Origin: F23-B02 sp946405205
GTDB taxonomy: Bacteria > Bacillota > Clostridia > Oscillospirales > Oscillospiraceae
Assembly: GCA_946405205.1 (NCBI GenBank)
Contig: CAMJGL010000001.1
Location: 106,060-170,059 of the forward strand
Reading direction: 5' to 3'
DNA length: 64,000 bases
In this document: in pieces, positions 14,847 through 22,068 of the stretch
Layout of the letters: the number at the start of each line of letters is the position of its first letter
Numbering within the stretch: the first letter of the stretch is position 1
The notes under the pieces: generated by a model
The model's database searches: none
Seen by the model: only the letters and a program-made list of their open reading frames with translations
What the model was told of the DNA's origin: nothing
Made by a program: the position numbers and the translations under genes

Positions 14847-16427
14847 TTACCATGCGTCGTTGTCCGGCAGGACCTCAATGCTGGGATCCAGCGGCTCTTC
14901 CCGCATGACCGTGCGCATATACTGGTTGAACTGGTCGCGTATCGCCTGACGGGTGAAAACTCGCGGGTCGGCAAGGTCGTGGCAGACCCAGACGAGGTTT
15001 ATGCCGCGCTCTCTGGCCTGCTCCTCGAACTGGCCGTGCATGCCGGTCAGGGCCTTGCAGGACATATGCTCCCACATCATGACCATGTCGGCGTTCATCT
15101 TCTCACAGTACTCCCACAGCTCATCGACGAGAACTTTATACCCGCCGTGGGTGTGGTTGCGCATGATCATGTTCATGGTCAGCCACGCCATATCGTAGTA
15201 GGCCTGCTCCCTGTTTTCCGGCGTGTCCTCTTCCGCTATCTCCTCGCTTATGACCATGGAAAGCATATCGGTCAGCGGCACCACGCCCCAGCAGTGTACC
15301 ATCCAGTTGAGCATATCGATTATGTACTGCGGCTGCACGCCCCAGACTATGCATCTGTGGCGGTACTCGGGCGCCATCATGGTTTTGTTTTTGTAGCCCC
15401 GCATGACGTACTTCATTATCTTCTTGTCGATCTCGGCAAAGATCGGGAATCTTCCGCAGTTGCCCATGTAGTTGGTATCGTTATACAGCGAGAAGGTCGC
15501 GCCGATAAACTGCGGAAAAGGCGTACTGTTTATCTCCAGCCACGCCACACGGTTTCGGGTGGTCTGGTTTACGCGCTTTGCGCACTCAAAGTAATGCGTC
15601 CAGTCCCACTTTTCCCCGGTCTGTTCCTCGATAAATGCTATCGCCTTTTTAATATCGTTGGCTGCATATGTTTGAACGTCGTCCTCCTTGTGGCGCATGG
15701 GCGCGACGAGCTGGAAGGTCGGTATGCCGTACTCCCGCTCAAGGCGCTTTGCGATAAGGCCGTTGCCCATCAGCGAGCCGTCGCAGGTCGTGTTTACCTG
15801 AACGGCACACTTTCCGAGTACGGGGAAATCGTCATCAATGGAGACGCCGAGCTCCGCTTCGGGCATGGGACACACGTCGCCCGGAATGCCGAACTGCTGC
15901 GCAACGTCGAGATAATGCAGGCCGGACTGCTGGTTGAGAAGGTTTGCCGAGAACATCGTTGGCACCTCGCGCAGTATGCAATTGAGTGTCGGGAAGCCCA
16001 TCATGGCGGCGGTCATCGCATTTTCGTCCCACAGCACGCATTTTTCCGAATACTTTACGTTGTTGCCCGTGCGGCGGTCGCCCTTTATTGAATTATCTAT
16101 GCAGGTCGCAACGTCCTTTACGACAAAGTCCATGGCGGTGTGGACTATGCGCAGGGGCTCGTCTCGAAGTCCCATCGTGAATTTATCCATCATGTGCGGC
16201 ACTGCCAGATAATTCGCAAACCATCTGTAGCGGAACATTGCCTTGACATTACGGGGTTTAATAATGATGCGCGCAAGTATAGACAGAAGGTAGAGCCATC
16301 TGCCGTAATCATACAGCGTGTCTTTTACACCGCGCCATTCACGGCGGCGGCGCACCTTGCCTTCGTTAAAAAGAACGCCCAGCTTCTTCTCGCCGACACG
16401 TTTCTTGTCGTTTACCGCAAACGCCAT
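14847..16427 (-). CDS. 2-hydroxyacyl-CoA dehydratase-like protein, large subunit, cluster A
   Basis: 526-residue protein of the HgdB/FldC/benzoyl-CoA reductase-like iron-sulfur family (PF06050 type), judged from the alternating Rossmann-like halves and conserved cysteines. These include GIPGDVCPMPE, LGKC, TTCDGSLMGNG, VHCWGVVPLTDM and EHMSCKALTG. An N-terminal extension of ~130 residues carries RREWRGVKDTLYDYG and aromatic/hydrophobic helices not usual in the family. It is shared with the cluster B paralog, which has RREWRGVRDTAF. The start overlaps the upstream small-subunit stop by a base, and the microprotein gene follows. Known relatives dehydrate 2-hydroxyacyl-CoA by a radical mechanism and need an ATP-driven activator; none is seen here. 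Substrate unknown. Confidence 0.75.
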   Translation of the reverse strand: MAFAVNDKKRVGEKKLGVLFNEGKVRRRREWRGVKDTLYDYGRWLYLLSILARIIIKPRNVKAMFRYRWFANYLAVPHMMDKFTMGLRDEPLRIVHTAMDFVVKDVATCIDNSIKGDRRTGNNVKYSEKCVLWDENAMTAAMMGFPTLNCILREVPTMFSANLLNQQSGLHYLDVAQQFGIPGDVCPMPEAELGVSIDDDFPVLGKCAVQVNTTCDGSLMGNGLIAKRLEREYGIPTFQLVAPMRHKEDDVQTYAANDIKKAIAFIEEQTGEKWDWTHYFECAKRVNQTTRNRVAWLEINSTPFPQFIGATFSLYNDTNYMGNCGRFPIFAEIDKKIMKYVMRGYKNKTMMAPEYRHRCIVWGVQPQYIIDMLNWMVHCWGVVPLTDMLSMVISEEIAEEDTPENREQAYYDMAWLTMNMIMRNHTHGGYKVLVDELWEYCEKMNADMVMMWEHMSCKALTGMHGQFEEQARERGINLVWVCHDLADPRVFTRQAIRDQFNQYMRTVMREEPLDPSIEVLPDNDAW

Positions 16428-17623
16428 TATTTTGCACCTCCTTGTATTTTCTTTATCTCAATGCTTTCAACGAACGCCTGCACACGGGTACGCATCTGCC
16501 CGACGGATGAGCTTATATTGTAGGGTCTGTCAACTGCGAGCACCGGGAAGTGATAGTCCTCGCGCAGCATGGTAGAGCCGAGCAGCTTTTCATACGCCCA
16601 CGGGTCGCAGAATTTTATCTGCTCGTAGATTATGCCGTCGGCGCCGTATTCCGTGGCTATGTCGTTGACATACGCCTTGCGGCCGTAGACCTTCTCCATA
16701 TTGAACATACGCGGGCACTCGCCGTGATAGACATAGTGGCGGCACACCTGAGTGAGCGCATCCACCTCGTCGTTGAGCTCGATCTCCATCCTGCCGGGCA
16801 GTGAGCCGAAGCAGAAACGGTCGGCGCAGACGTAGGCACCGGTTTCCTCGATGAGCTTTATAAAGCCGCTGTCATCGACCTCGGAGCCGACAACGGCAAG
16901 GCGCGCACGGTATTTCTTATCGTCCGGCTCGCGTGTCCTGATCTCCTCAAGCGTCTCCTCAAGCTTATCAATGATAAGATACTGCGGCATAACATATGTA
17001 GCCAGCGTGAGGATATGGAACTCATAGCCCGTGATCCTCGGTTTTTCCTCCTTGCGGAACTTGCCGATCTCGGTTATGACCCGGCATACACGGTTGTGCT
17101 CCTCCACCGCCTTTCTTATCGCGGCATCGGATACGTCTATGCCGTATTTTTCGTGCAGCGGCTTGAGTATATGGTTTTTGCACTGCAGGATCAGCAGCTC
17201 CACGCCGTTGTCGTCGGCCTTGAGCGGGATCTCCATATACTCGTGGAAGAATTTATCGTTCCCCTTACCCATGGTCCCGAGAAGCTCCATATTCTCCACG
17301 CAGCGGTTTATCATGGTGCAGCCGTCGGGTGCGATGACGCAGTCGGCAAAGTTGAAGCCGCCCTCTATGGCGCGCTCAAGCAGTGCCCTCGTCGTTTCGC
17401 ACAGAAAGCTCGTCATGTAGTATGTCGCAATATCCATTGATCCGGTGTTCGGCGCATGCAGGCGAATACCAAAGGCATTGCCCAGATTCATAAGAGGTTC
17501 CGGCGTGTTTTCGCAGACATAAGCAACACAGATCTTACCGTCTTTCTTTGCCTGACCGATGAGTTCATTGTTCGCCTCCTGCAGGAGGTTCTCAAAGTAG
17601 TTCAGGTGCTTTAGGTCTCTCAT
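16427..17623 (-). CDS. 2-hydroxyacyl-CoA dehydratase-like protein, small subunit, cluster A
   Basis: 398-residue HgdB-family protein. The start at 17623 (MRDLKHLNYFENLLQEA) is chosen because the cluster B paralog begins identically and a GGGGGAG site precedes it. The longer upstream frame is not conserved. Cysteines shared with the paralog lie in DGCT, RFCFGSLPG, ECPR and KFCDPW, a plausible set of [4Fe-4S] ligands. NTPEPL near residue 30 is a typical HGD-D feature. The gene opens cluster A, has a consensus promoter at 17688-17716 and overlaps the large-subunit gene. Whether it dehydrates, reduces or only transfers electrons cannot be decided from the sequence. Confidence 0.78.
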   Translation of the reverse strand: MRDLKHLNYFENLLQEANNELIGQAKKDGKICVAYVCENTPEPLMNLGNAFGIRLHAPNTGSMDIATYYMTSFLCETTRALLERAIEGGFNFADCVIAPDGCTMINRCVENMELLGTMGKGNDKFFHEYMEIPLKADDNGVELLILQCKNHILKPLHEKYGIDVSDAAIRKAVEEHNRVCRVITEIGKFRKEEKPRITGYEFHILTLATYVMPQYLIIDKLEETLEEIRTREPDDKKYRARLAVVGSEVDDSGFIKLIEETGAYVCADRFCFGSLPGRMEIELNDEVDALTQVCRHYVYHGECPRMFNMEKVYGRKAYVNDIATEYGADGIIYEQIKFCDPWAYEKLLGSTMLREDYHFPVLAVDRPYNISSSVGQMRTRVQAFVESIEIKKIQGGAK

Positions 17624-17687
17624 GGTTAAACTCCCCCATTTCTTATTTAAATAATATTGCCGTTCCATTCGGATATTGCATGTTAAC

Positions 17688-17716
17688 ATTTTATCATTTC
17701 TGGCATTATAATGCAA
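17688..17716 (-). promoter_or_regulatory. Promoter of dehydratase-like cluster A
   Basis: Minus-strand TTGCAT, 17-nt spacer, TAAAAT. The spacer 3' part and the bases after the -10 (ATGATAAAAT then GTTAACA) resemble the promoter of cluster B. Confidence 0.7.
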
Positions 17717-17874
17717 TTTGTTTATGTGTTTTCTATATAATGTATAGTATTATTGCAGCATTTTTGTATATTTTTACAACGCTTTTACGATAATTGTTCA
17801 TTATCTTTCAAGTTTTTGTATTACTTTTCATACGAAGCGCCGTATCTTAAATTTATCAGAGCAGCTTGGGTAGC

Positions 17875-17909
17875 AAAAATCCCCCGATATCCATTGGATA
17901 TCGGGGGAT
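17875..17909 (-). terminator. Terminator of dehydratase-like cluster B
   Basis: Stem ATCCCCCGATATCC / (A)TATCGGGGGAT with TTTTTG on the minus strand, just past the zinc-ribbon gene. The rest of 17717-17874 holds no gene that I can support. Confidence 0.85.
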
Positions 17910-17920
17910 GGTTCGCTTTA

Positions 17921-18190
17921 TCAGAATTTTACGAAGCCGGTCAGAGAATTGAGCGGATAACCGAGCGTCCACTCGTTTTCTCCGCACTTTGGGCAGACCT
18001 TTCCGCGCTCGTGCAGCTCGTCGATATACGCCTCTGCGCGCATTATGTACATATTGCTCTTTTCCACATGCTTGCATTTCCGGCAGAACACAAGGTAGTT
18101 TGCAAAGCTGTCATATATACCCTTCTGCCTGTTCTGTTTTTCCTCATAGGAGAGCTCGCGGGGTGTGATGTTCTTGTTCGTGAAGCTCAT
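17921..18190 (-). CDS. Small zinc-ribbon-type protein of dehydratase cluster B
   Basis: 89-residue protein of no recognised family. Two CxxC knuckles (CRKC near residue 36 and CPKC near residue 66) are separated by a helical stretch EKSNMYIMRAEAYIDELHER, a typical metal-ribbon spacing. It is the last gene of cluster B, 12 bp after the microprotein gene, and has no counterpart in cluster A. A GGAGG site precedes the ATG. It could bind zinc or help deliver iron-sulfur clusters, but this is only a guess from its position. Confidence 0.75.
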   Translation of the reverse strand: MSFTNKNITPRELSYEEKQNRQKGIYDSFANYLVFCRKCKHVEKSNMYIMRAEAYIDELHERGKVCPKCGENEWTLGYPLNSLTGFVKF

Positions 18191-18202
18191 ATTTCCGCCT
18201 CC

Positions 18203-18361
18203 TCAGATTATATGCTCACGCTTGATGCTGTCATAGTGCTTATCAAGGAAGGGCACTATTACGCTGCGCATGAGCCTCATGTCAAGATTGAAATAATATA
18301 CCGCAAACAGCGCTGCCAGAGTGGCCGTGCCGATACCCATTGCTTTAGCGACTATTTTCAT
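18203..18361 (-). CDS. 52-residue single-pass membrane microprotein of dehydratase cluster B
   Basis: The ATG at 18361 follows AAAGGAG at 8-nt spacing. The protein has a basic N-terminus, one helix (about residues 5-24, containing GIGTATLAALFAVYYF), then NLDMRLMRS and a charged C-terminus ending in HII. It is a paralog of the 56-residue microprotein of cluster A, which shares the FNLDM motif directly after the helix. It lies 17 bp downstream of the large-subunit gene. No known family is recognised. Conservation of position and motif in both clusters supports a real gene and a structural role with the dehydratase-like proteins. Confidence 0.75.
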   Translation of the reverse strand: MKIVAKAMGIGTATLAALFAVYYFNLDMRLMRSVIVPFLDKHYDSIKREHII

Positions 18362-18378
18362 GCTGCTATCTCCTTTCT

Positions 18379-19989
18379 TTACCATCCCATCTCGTCGTCA
18401 AAGTCAACGAGGGTCGGGTCAACGGGCTCTTCATGCAGAACGCTCTGCATATACTGGTTGACGGTCTTGCGGGCTTCGTTGGTGGGTACTATGCGGCAGT
18501 CCATGAGGGAATGGGGCATCCAGATTATCTTGAACTTATCGCGATGCTTGTGGAATTCCTCCTCGAGCAGGCCCTGTGCGCCGGCCATGCCCTTGCAGCC
18601 GATATCGTCATACATGATGATGGTATCGCAGTTGAACTTCTCCGCGGTCTCCCACATCTGCATAAGGTGGCGGTTACCTCCGACGGTGTGGGTGCGCATG
18701 GGTGTTCTTGCGTGCCAGTCCGCAATGTCGCTCATCATTGTATCGCGGTCGGTCGTGTCAACGATATTGTGGCCGGTCAGAGAGTCCATGTTGATGACCG
18801 TCATGATGCCCCAGCAGTTATACAGCCACTGAACGCCGTGGGCGTAATAGGTTGAGCCGCAGGACCATGCCAGTGCGCGGTGGCGGGCAAGCGGGAACGG
18901 ATGTATGTTCTTGCGCACACACTTTTCAAAGACCTTATTGATCTTCTTATTAGCCTTCTTGAAGTACTTCGTGCCGCCCTGCTGATAGAAGTAGATACGG
19001 AACAGGCCCTGAACGACGGAGTTGAGAGCGCCGTTATCACTGTTGGCATAGATATCCCAGCGGTTGAGGGAGCCACGGTTGAACTCATTCGTATCTTCAA
19101 TATGCTTAATAAACGCATCCCAGTTAAAAGGCACGCCGAACTGCTTTTCGAGAAATTCTATAGCCGAATAAATCTCATGAACTCCGAGCTCCTTGGTCGT
19201 GGGATCGTCATACATGAGGGGCGTGGTGAAGGGGTGCACGGCCTTTTGGCCGTTGTTGGAAAGTGCCCTCCACATGGCGGTGTTATCCATCATGTTCGCG
19301 TCACAGGGGTTGTTGGTGGTGAGCCAGCAGTTGCCGATGTCGGGATACTCGCCGTCAACAGCAACGCCTACCTCTACCAGAGGCAGAGTGCACATATCGC
19401 CCGGTATGCCGCAGGCGACGGACTGGTCTACATAGTAGCAGCCGAGCTGCTTACGCATGAGCGGCAGCATGAACGCCGCGTGCTGCTGCATATTGATCGC
19501 ATAGTATCCGGGGAAGCCGAAAATTATATGCTTCGGCAGCGTGTAGTCAAACGCAACGGTCTTGTCGGACCATTTGGTCTCGCCGAGCTTTCGGTCTGCG
19601 CGCAGGGACTTCCAAAGCGTATCGGTCGAGTCGGAGATCATGCAGTCGAGTGCGTAAAGGTCTGCGCGCAGAGCCTCGCCGCGGTCACCCTCTATCCACT
19701 TGTCGACCATCATAGGCGCCGCAAGATATGCGCTGAGCCAGCGGTATTTCCAGAAGGCCTTTGCGATGCGGATGGGGTCATGCATAACGAAAACAGCCAT
19801 CTTCACCCATGTGCAGAGCCATTTATAAAACGCAAACGCAGTATCCCTGACGCCTCGCCATTCACGGCGGGCATAGAAGTTCGTGCCCTCGATGTATCTC
19901 TGACCTATGTAATGGCAGGGCTCGTCGCCTTTGAGGAAATGCTCAAGGGTGCCGTACTGCTCTTTGATGCTTACTTTTCTTTTCCACAT
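18379..19989 (-). CDS. 2-hydroxyacyl-CoA dehydratase-like protein, large subunit, cluster B
   Basis: 536-residue paralog of the cluster A large subunit. The ATG at 19989 (MWKRKVSIKEQYG) follows AAGGAGG; the longer frame would overlap the upstream gene. Shared cysteine sites are GIPGDMCTLP, IGNC, NNPCDANMM, YNCWGIMTV and DIGCKGMAG. The N-terminal extension keeps RREWRGVRDTAFAF. Family relatives (HgdAB, FldBC, benzoyl-CoA reductase BcrBC) carry [4Fe-4S] clusters and work as heterodimers, matching the pairing with the small subunit here. No ATPase activator or CoA-transferase is in the operon itself. The gap of 13 bp to the upstream gene indicates co-transcription. Confidence 0.76.
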   Translation of the reverse strand: MWKRKVSIKEQYGTLEHFLKGDEPCHYIGQRYIEGTNFYARREWRGVRDTAFAFYKWLCTWVKMAVFVMHDPIRIAKAFWKYRWLSAYLAAPMMVDKWIEGDRGEALRADLYALDCMISDSTDTLWKSLRADRKLGETKWSDKTVAFDYTLPKHIIFGFPGYYAINMQQHAAFMLPLMRKQLGCYYVDQSVACGIPGDMCTLPLVEVGVAVDGEYPDIGNCWLTTNNPCDANMMDNTAMWRALSNNGQKAVHPFTTPLMYDDPTTKELGVHEIYSAIEFLEKQFGVPFNWDAFIKHIEDTNEFNRGSLNRWDIYANSDNGALNSVVQGLFRIYFYQQGGTKYFKKANKKINKVFEKCVRKNIHPFPLARHRALAWSCGSTYYAHGVQWLYNCWGIMTVINMDSLTGHNIVDTTDRDTMMSDIADWHARTPMRTHTVGGNRHLMQMWETAEKFNCDTIIMYDDIGCKGMAGAQGLLEEEFHKHRDKFKIIWMPHSLMDCRIVPTNEARKTVNQYMQSVLHEEPVDPTLVDFDDEMGW

Positions 19990-20002
19990 AGCTGTAACCT
20001 CC

Positions 20003-21199
20003 TTATTCTGCCTGGATTCTCTTGATCTCAAGAGACTCAACAAAGGCCTGGAATCTTGTGCGGAGCTGGCCTACCGCAGCGTTAGCATAGTCGCGCTCTA
20101 TCTGGCAGGTAGGTATTGCCGAAGGAACATTGAGCCCCTCTGCCAGCCACTTGGCCGCTATGGCTCTCTCATAGCCCCAGTATTCGCAGAACTTCATGTT
20201 CTGGAGTATTATGCCGTCGGCCTTGTATTCCTTGGCAAGGTCGTAAAGATACATCTTACGGTCTATGATATTCTCGGTGCCCATCGCTCTGGGACACTCG
20301 TTGGTATACATGTAATGCTCTGCAAGCGCGTCCAGCGGATGCTGCCCCTCCTTGACGATTATCTCCTCCCTGCCGGGCAGCGAGCCGAAGCAGTAGCGGT
20401 CCGCGACGACCATAGCGCCGCACATTTCGATTAGCTTGGTAAACTCGGGATCGTCGATCTCGGAACCGACGAGCATGACCCTTGCCCTGTACCACGGCGC
20501 CGGCTCAGGCTCGCGGGTCTTGAGCTCCTCAAGCGTCTCGCGCAGCTTGTCAACGATGAGGTACTTGGGGCAGACCTCGGTCACGAGCTGGATAACGTGG
20601 AACTCATAGCCGGTGATGGGCGGATTATCAAGCTTTCTCAAATTTCCTATCTCGGTTATGATGCGGCAGATCTCATTGTGGCGCTCGATCGCGTCCATGA
20701 GCTTTTCCTCGGAATAGTCCACACCGTAGGTCTTCTGCATGGGCTCGAGTATCTTCTGCTCGATCTGACGGCGGAAGTATCCGGCATACCATTCGCCCTT
20801 TTTGATAGGCATATCAATACACGCGGTAAAGAATTTCTCATTGGGAATGAGCTTGCAGTATTCAAAATACTGCTCCATGCGGTTCATGGTAGTGCAGCAC
20901 TCCTGGCCGATAAGAGCGGAGATGAAATTGTAACCGCCCTCAAAAGCACGCTCCAGTATACTCTTTGAGTAGGGACAGGAGCGGTTCGTCATATAATAGG
21001 TCGCAAGGTCGGGATTCGTGCAGCCCGGCGCACGCAGTCTCACGCCGAAGCAGCCGTCAACATCCAGCAGGGGCTCGGGTATGTAAGAGCAGTTGTACGC
21101 CAGAGCAAGCTTGCCCTCGGCGCAGGCTTGCTTTACAAGCGCATTGTTTGCTTCCTGCAGGAGGTTTTCAAAGTAAATCAGATGCTTTAGATCTCTCAT
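20003..21199 (-). CDS. 2-hydroxyacyl-CoA dehydratase-like protein, small subunit, cluster B
   Basis: 398-residue HgdB-family protein, the same length as its cluster A paralog and starting MRDLKHLIYFENLLQEA. Cysteines common to both are in QECCTT, RYCFGSLPG, ECPR and KFCEYW. C-terminal AAVGQLRTRFQAFVESLEIK is also shared. It opens cluster B, is preceded by a GGGGGAG site and by the promoter at 21256-21284, and is followed by the large subunit, the microprotein and the zinc-ribbon gene. The enzymatic reaction is not known; a role in amino-acid or aromatic acid fermentation would fit the family. Confidence 0.78.
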   Translation of the reverse strand: MRDLKHLIYFENLLQEANNALVKQACAEGKLALAYNCSYIPEPLLDVDGCFGVRLRAPGCTNPDLATYYMTNRSCPYSKSILERAFEGGYNFISALIGQECCTTMNRMEQYFEYCKLIPNEKFFTACIDMPIKKGEWYAGYFRRQIEQKILEPMQKTYGVDYSEEKLMDAIERHNEICRIITEIGNLRKLDNPPITGYEFHVIQLVTEVCPKYLIVDKLRETLEELKTREPEPAPWYRARVMLVGSEIDDPEFTKLIEMCGAMVVADRYCFGSLPGREEIIVKEGQHPLDALAEHYMYTNECPRAMGTENIIDRKMYLYDLAKEYKADGIILQNMKFCEYWGYERAIAAKWLAEGLNVPSAIPTCQIERDYANAAVGQLRTRFQAFVESLEIKRIQAE

Positions 21200-21255
21200 G
21201 GTGTTCTCCCCCGTTTCATTTTTGCAGTATATGCATGCTGCACAAAGATGTTATT

Positions 21256-21284
21256 ATTTTATCACTGGCTAAAGCAAAGTTCAA
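21256..21284 (-). promoter_or_regulatory. Promoter of dehydratase-like cluster B
   Basis: Minus-strand TTGAAC, 17-nt spacer, TAAAAT, with GTGATAAAAT and AATAACA around the -10, similar to the cluster A promoter. Confidence 0.75.
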
Positions 21285-21419
21285 TTTATTTGTACATTTT
21301 TGACATTTTGTACACTATGCGGGTAATTTTTTGTGCAAATCAACAGTTTTGTTTGTAAAAACGGAAAACCTGTATATAAATATACAAGCAAAACTAAAAG
21401 CCGGCTCGTACGTGAGCAT

Positions 21420-21460
21420 AAAAAGCTCAGCGCACAATGTCGTGCGCTGAGCTTTCAAAA
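21420..21460 (-). terminator. Terminator of the coiled-coil protein gene
   Basis: Stem AAAGCTCAGCGCAC / GTGCGCTGAGCTTT, 10 bp past the stop codon, with TTTTTA on the minus strand. Confidence 0.85.
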
Positions 21461-21470
21461 TACAAGAACC

Positions 21471-21932
21471 TTATTTATCTCTGCCGGGAACGGTGAAGAT
21501 GCCGGACTCGACCAGCTCCTGAAGGCCCTTATGGGATTCGTACATGACCAGCAGGCGGCTCTCGATAATTGCCCATTTCTCATCAATCTCGACATCCGCG
21601 GCGGCAAGGCGCTTGCGGGCTACCTCCTCGGCCTCACCTATTATCTGTTCAGCCTGCTTCTCCACATCCGCGAGGATCTCCTCTGTGCGGGCATCGCGTT
21701 TTTTCATATTCTCTAAATATGTATTCACGGTAGCCTGGGCCGCCTCGAACAGACCGCTTATCTTCGCGGAGGCCTCGGCAAGAGAACCGGACTCGCTGAC
21801 CTTGATCTCATAGCCGTCAAGCTTGGCCTGAAGCTCGGCGACCTCGGCCTTGAGCTTTTCGATCTCCTGCTCCTGATCGTGCATGACCATCATCATTTCG
21901 TTCTTGGAAAGGTTCATGGATTCGTTTCTCAT
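21471..21932 (-). CDS. Coiled-coil protein, possibly DivIVA-like
   Basis: 153-residue soluble protein made almost wholly of heptad-type helices rich in Glu, Ala and Lys (about residues 15-135), with a short C-terminal tail PGRDK. The pattern EQIIGEAEEVARKRLAAADVEI is like the helical region of DivIVA/GpsB or V-type ATPase stalk proteins. The N-terminal lipid-binding DivIVA motif is not seen. The first ATG follows AAAGGAG at 7 nt. It is a single-gene unit between the dehydratase cluster and a surface protein. A structural or division-related role is an inference from architecture only. Confidence 0.7.
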   Translation of the reverse strand: MRNESMNLSKNEMMMVMHDQEQEIEKLKAEVAELQAKLDGYEIKVSESGSLAEASAKISGLFEAAQATVNTYLENMKKRDARTEEILADVEKQAEQIIGEAEEVARKRLAAADVEIDEKWAIIESRLLVMYESHKGLQELVESGIFTVPGRDK

Positions 21933-22018
21933 AGGGCTGCTCCTTTAATTGTATTTGTATAATTTGTATTATTTATTATTGTATCATCCGCAATAGAGGA
22001 TTTCAACACAAATCTGAG

Positions 22019-22057
22019 CAAAAAGACACGGGATACGCTCCCGTGTCTTTTTCATAA
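22019..22057 (-). terminator. Terminator of the Cys-rich SLH protein gene
   Basis: Stem AAAGACACGGGA / TCCCGTGTCTTT with T run on the minus strand side (TTTTTGCTC). Confidence 0.8.
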
Positions 22058-22068
22058 TTCTGTTCGGC

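Noticed and set aside
14979..16091. 370-residue open frame antisense to the cluster A large subunit
   Set aside because: Conserved paralogy of the minus-strand gene with cluster B shows which strand is coding.
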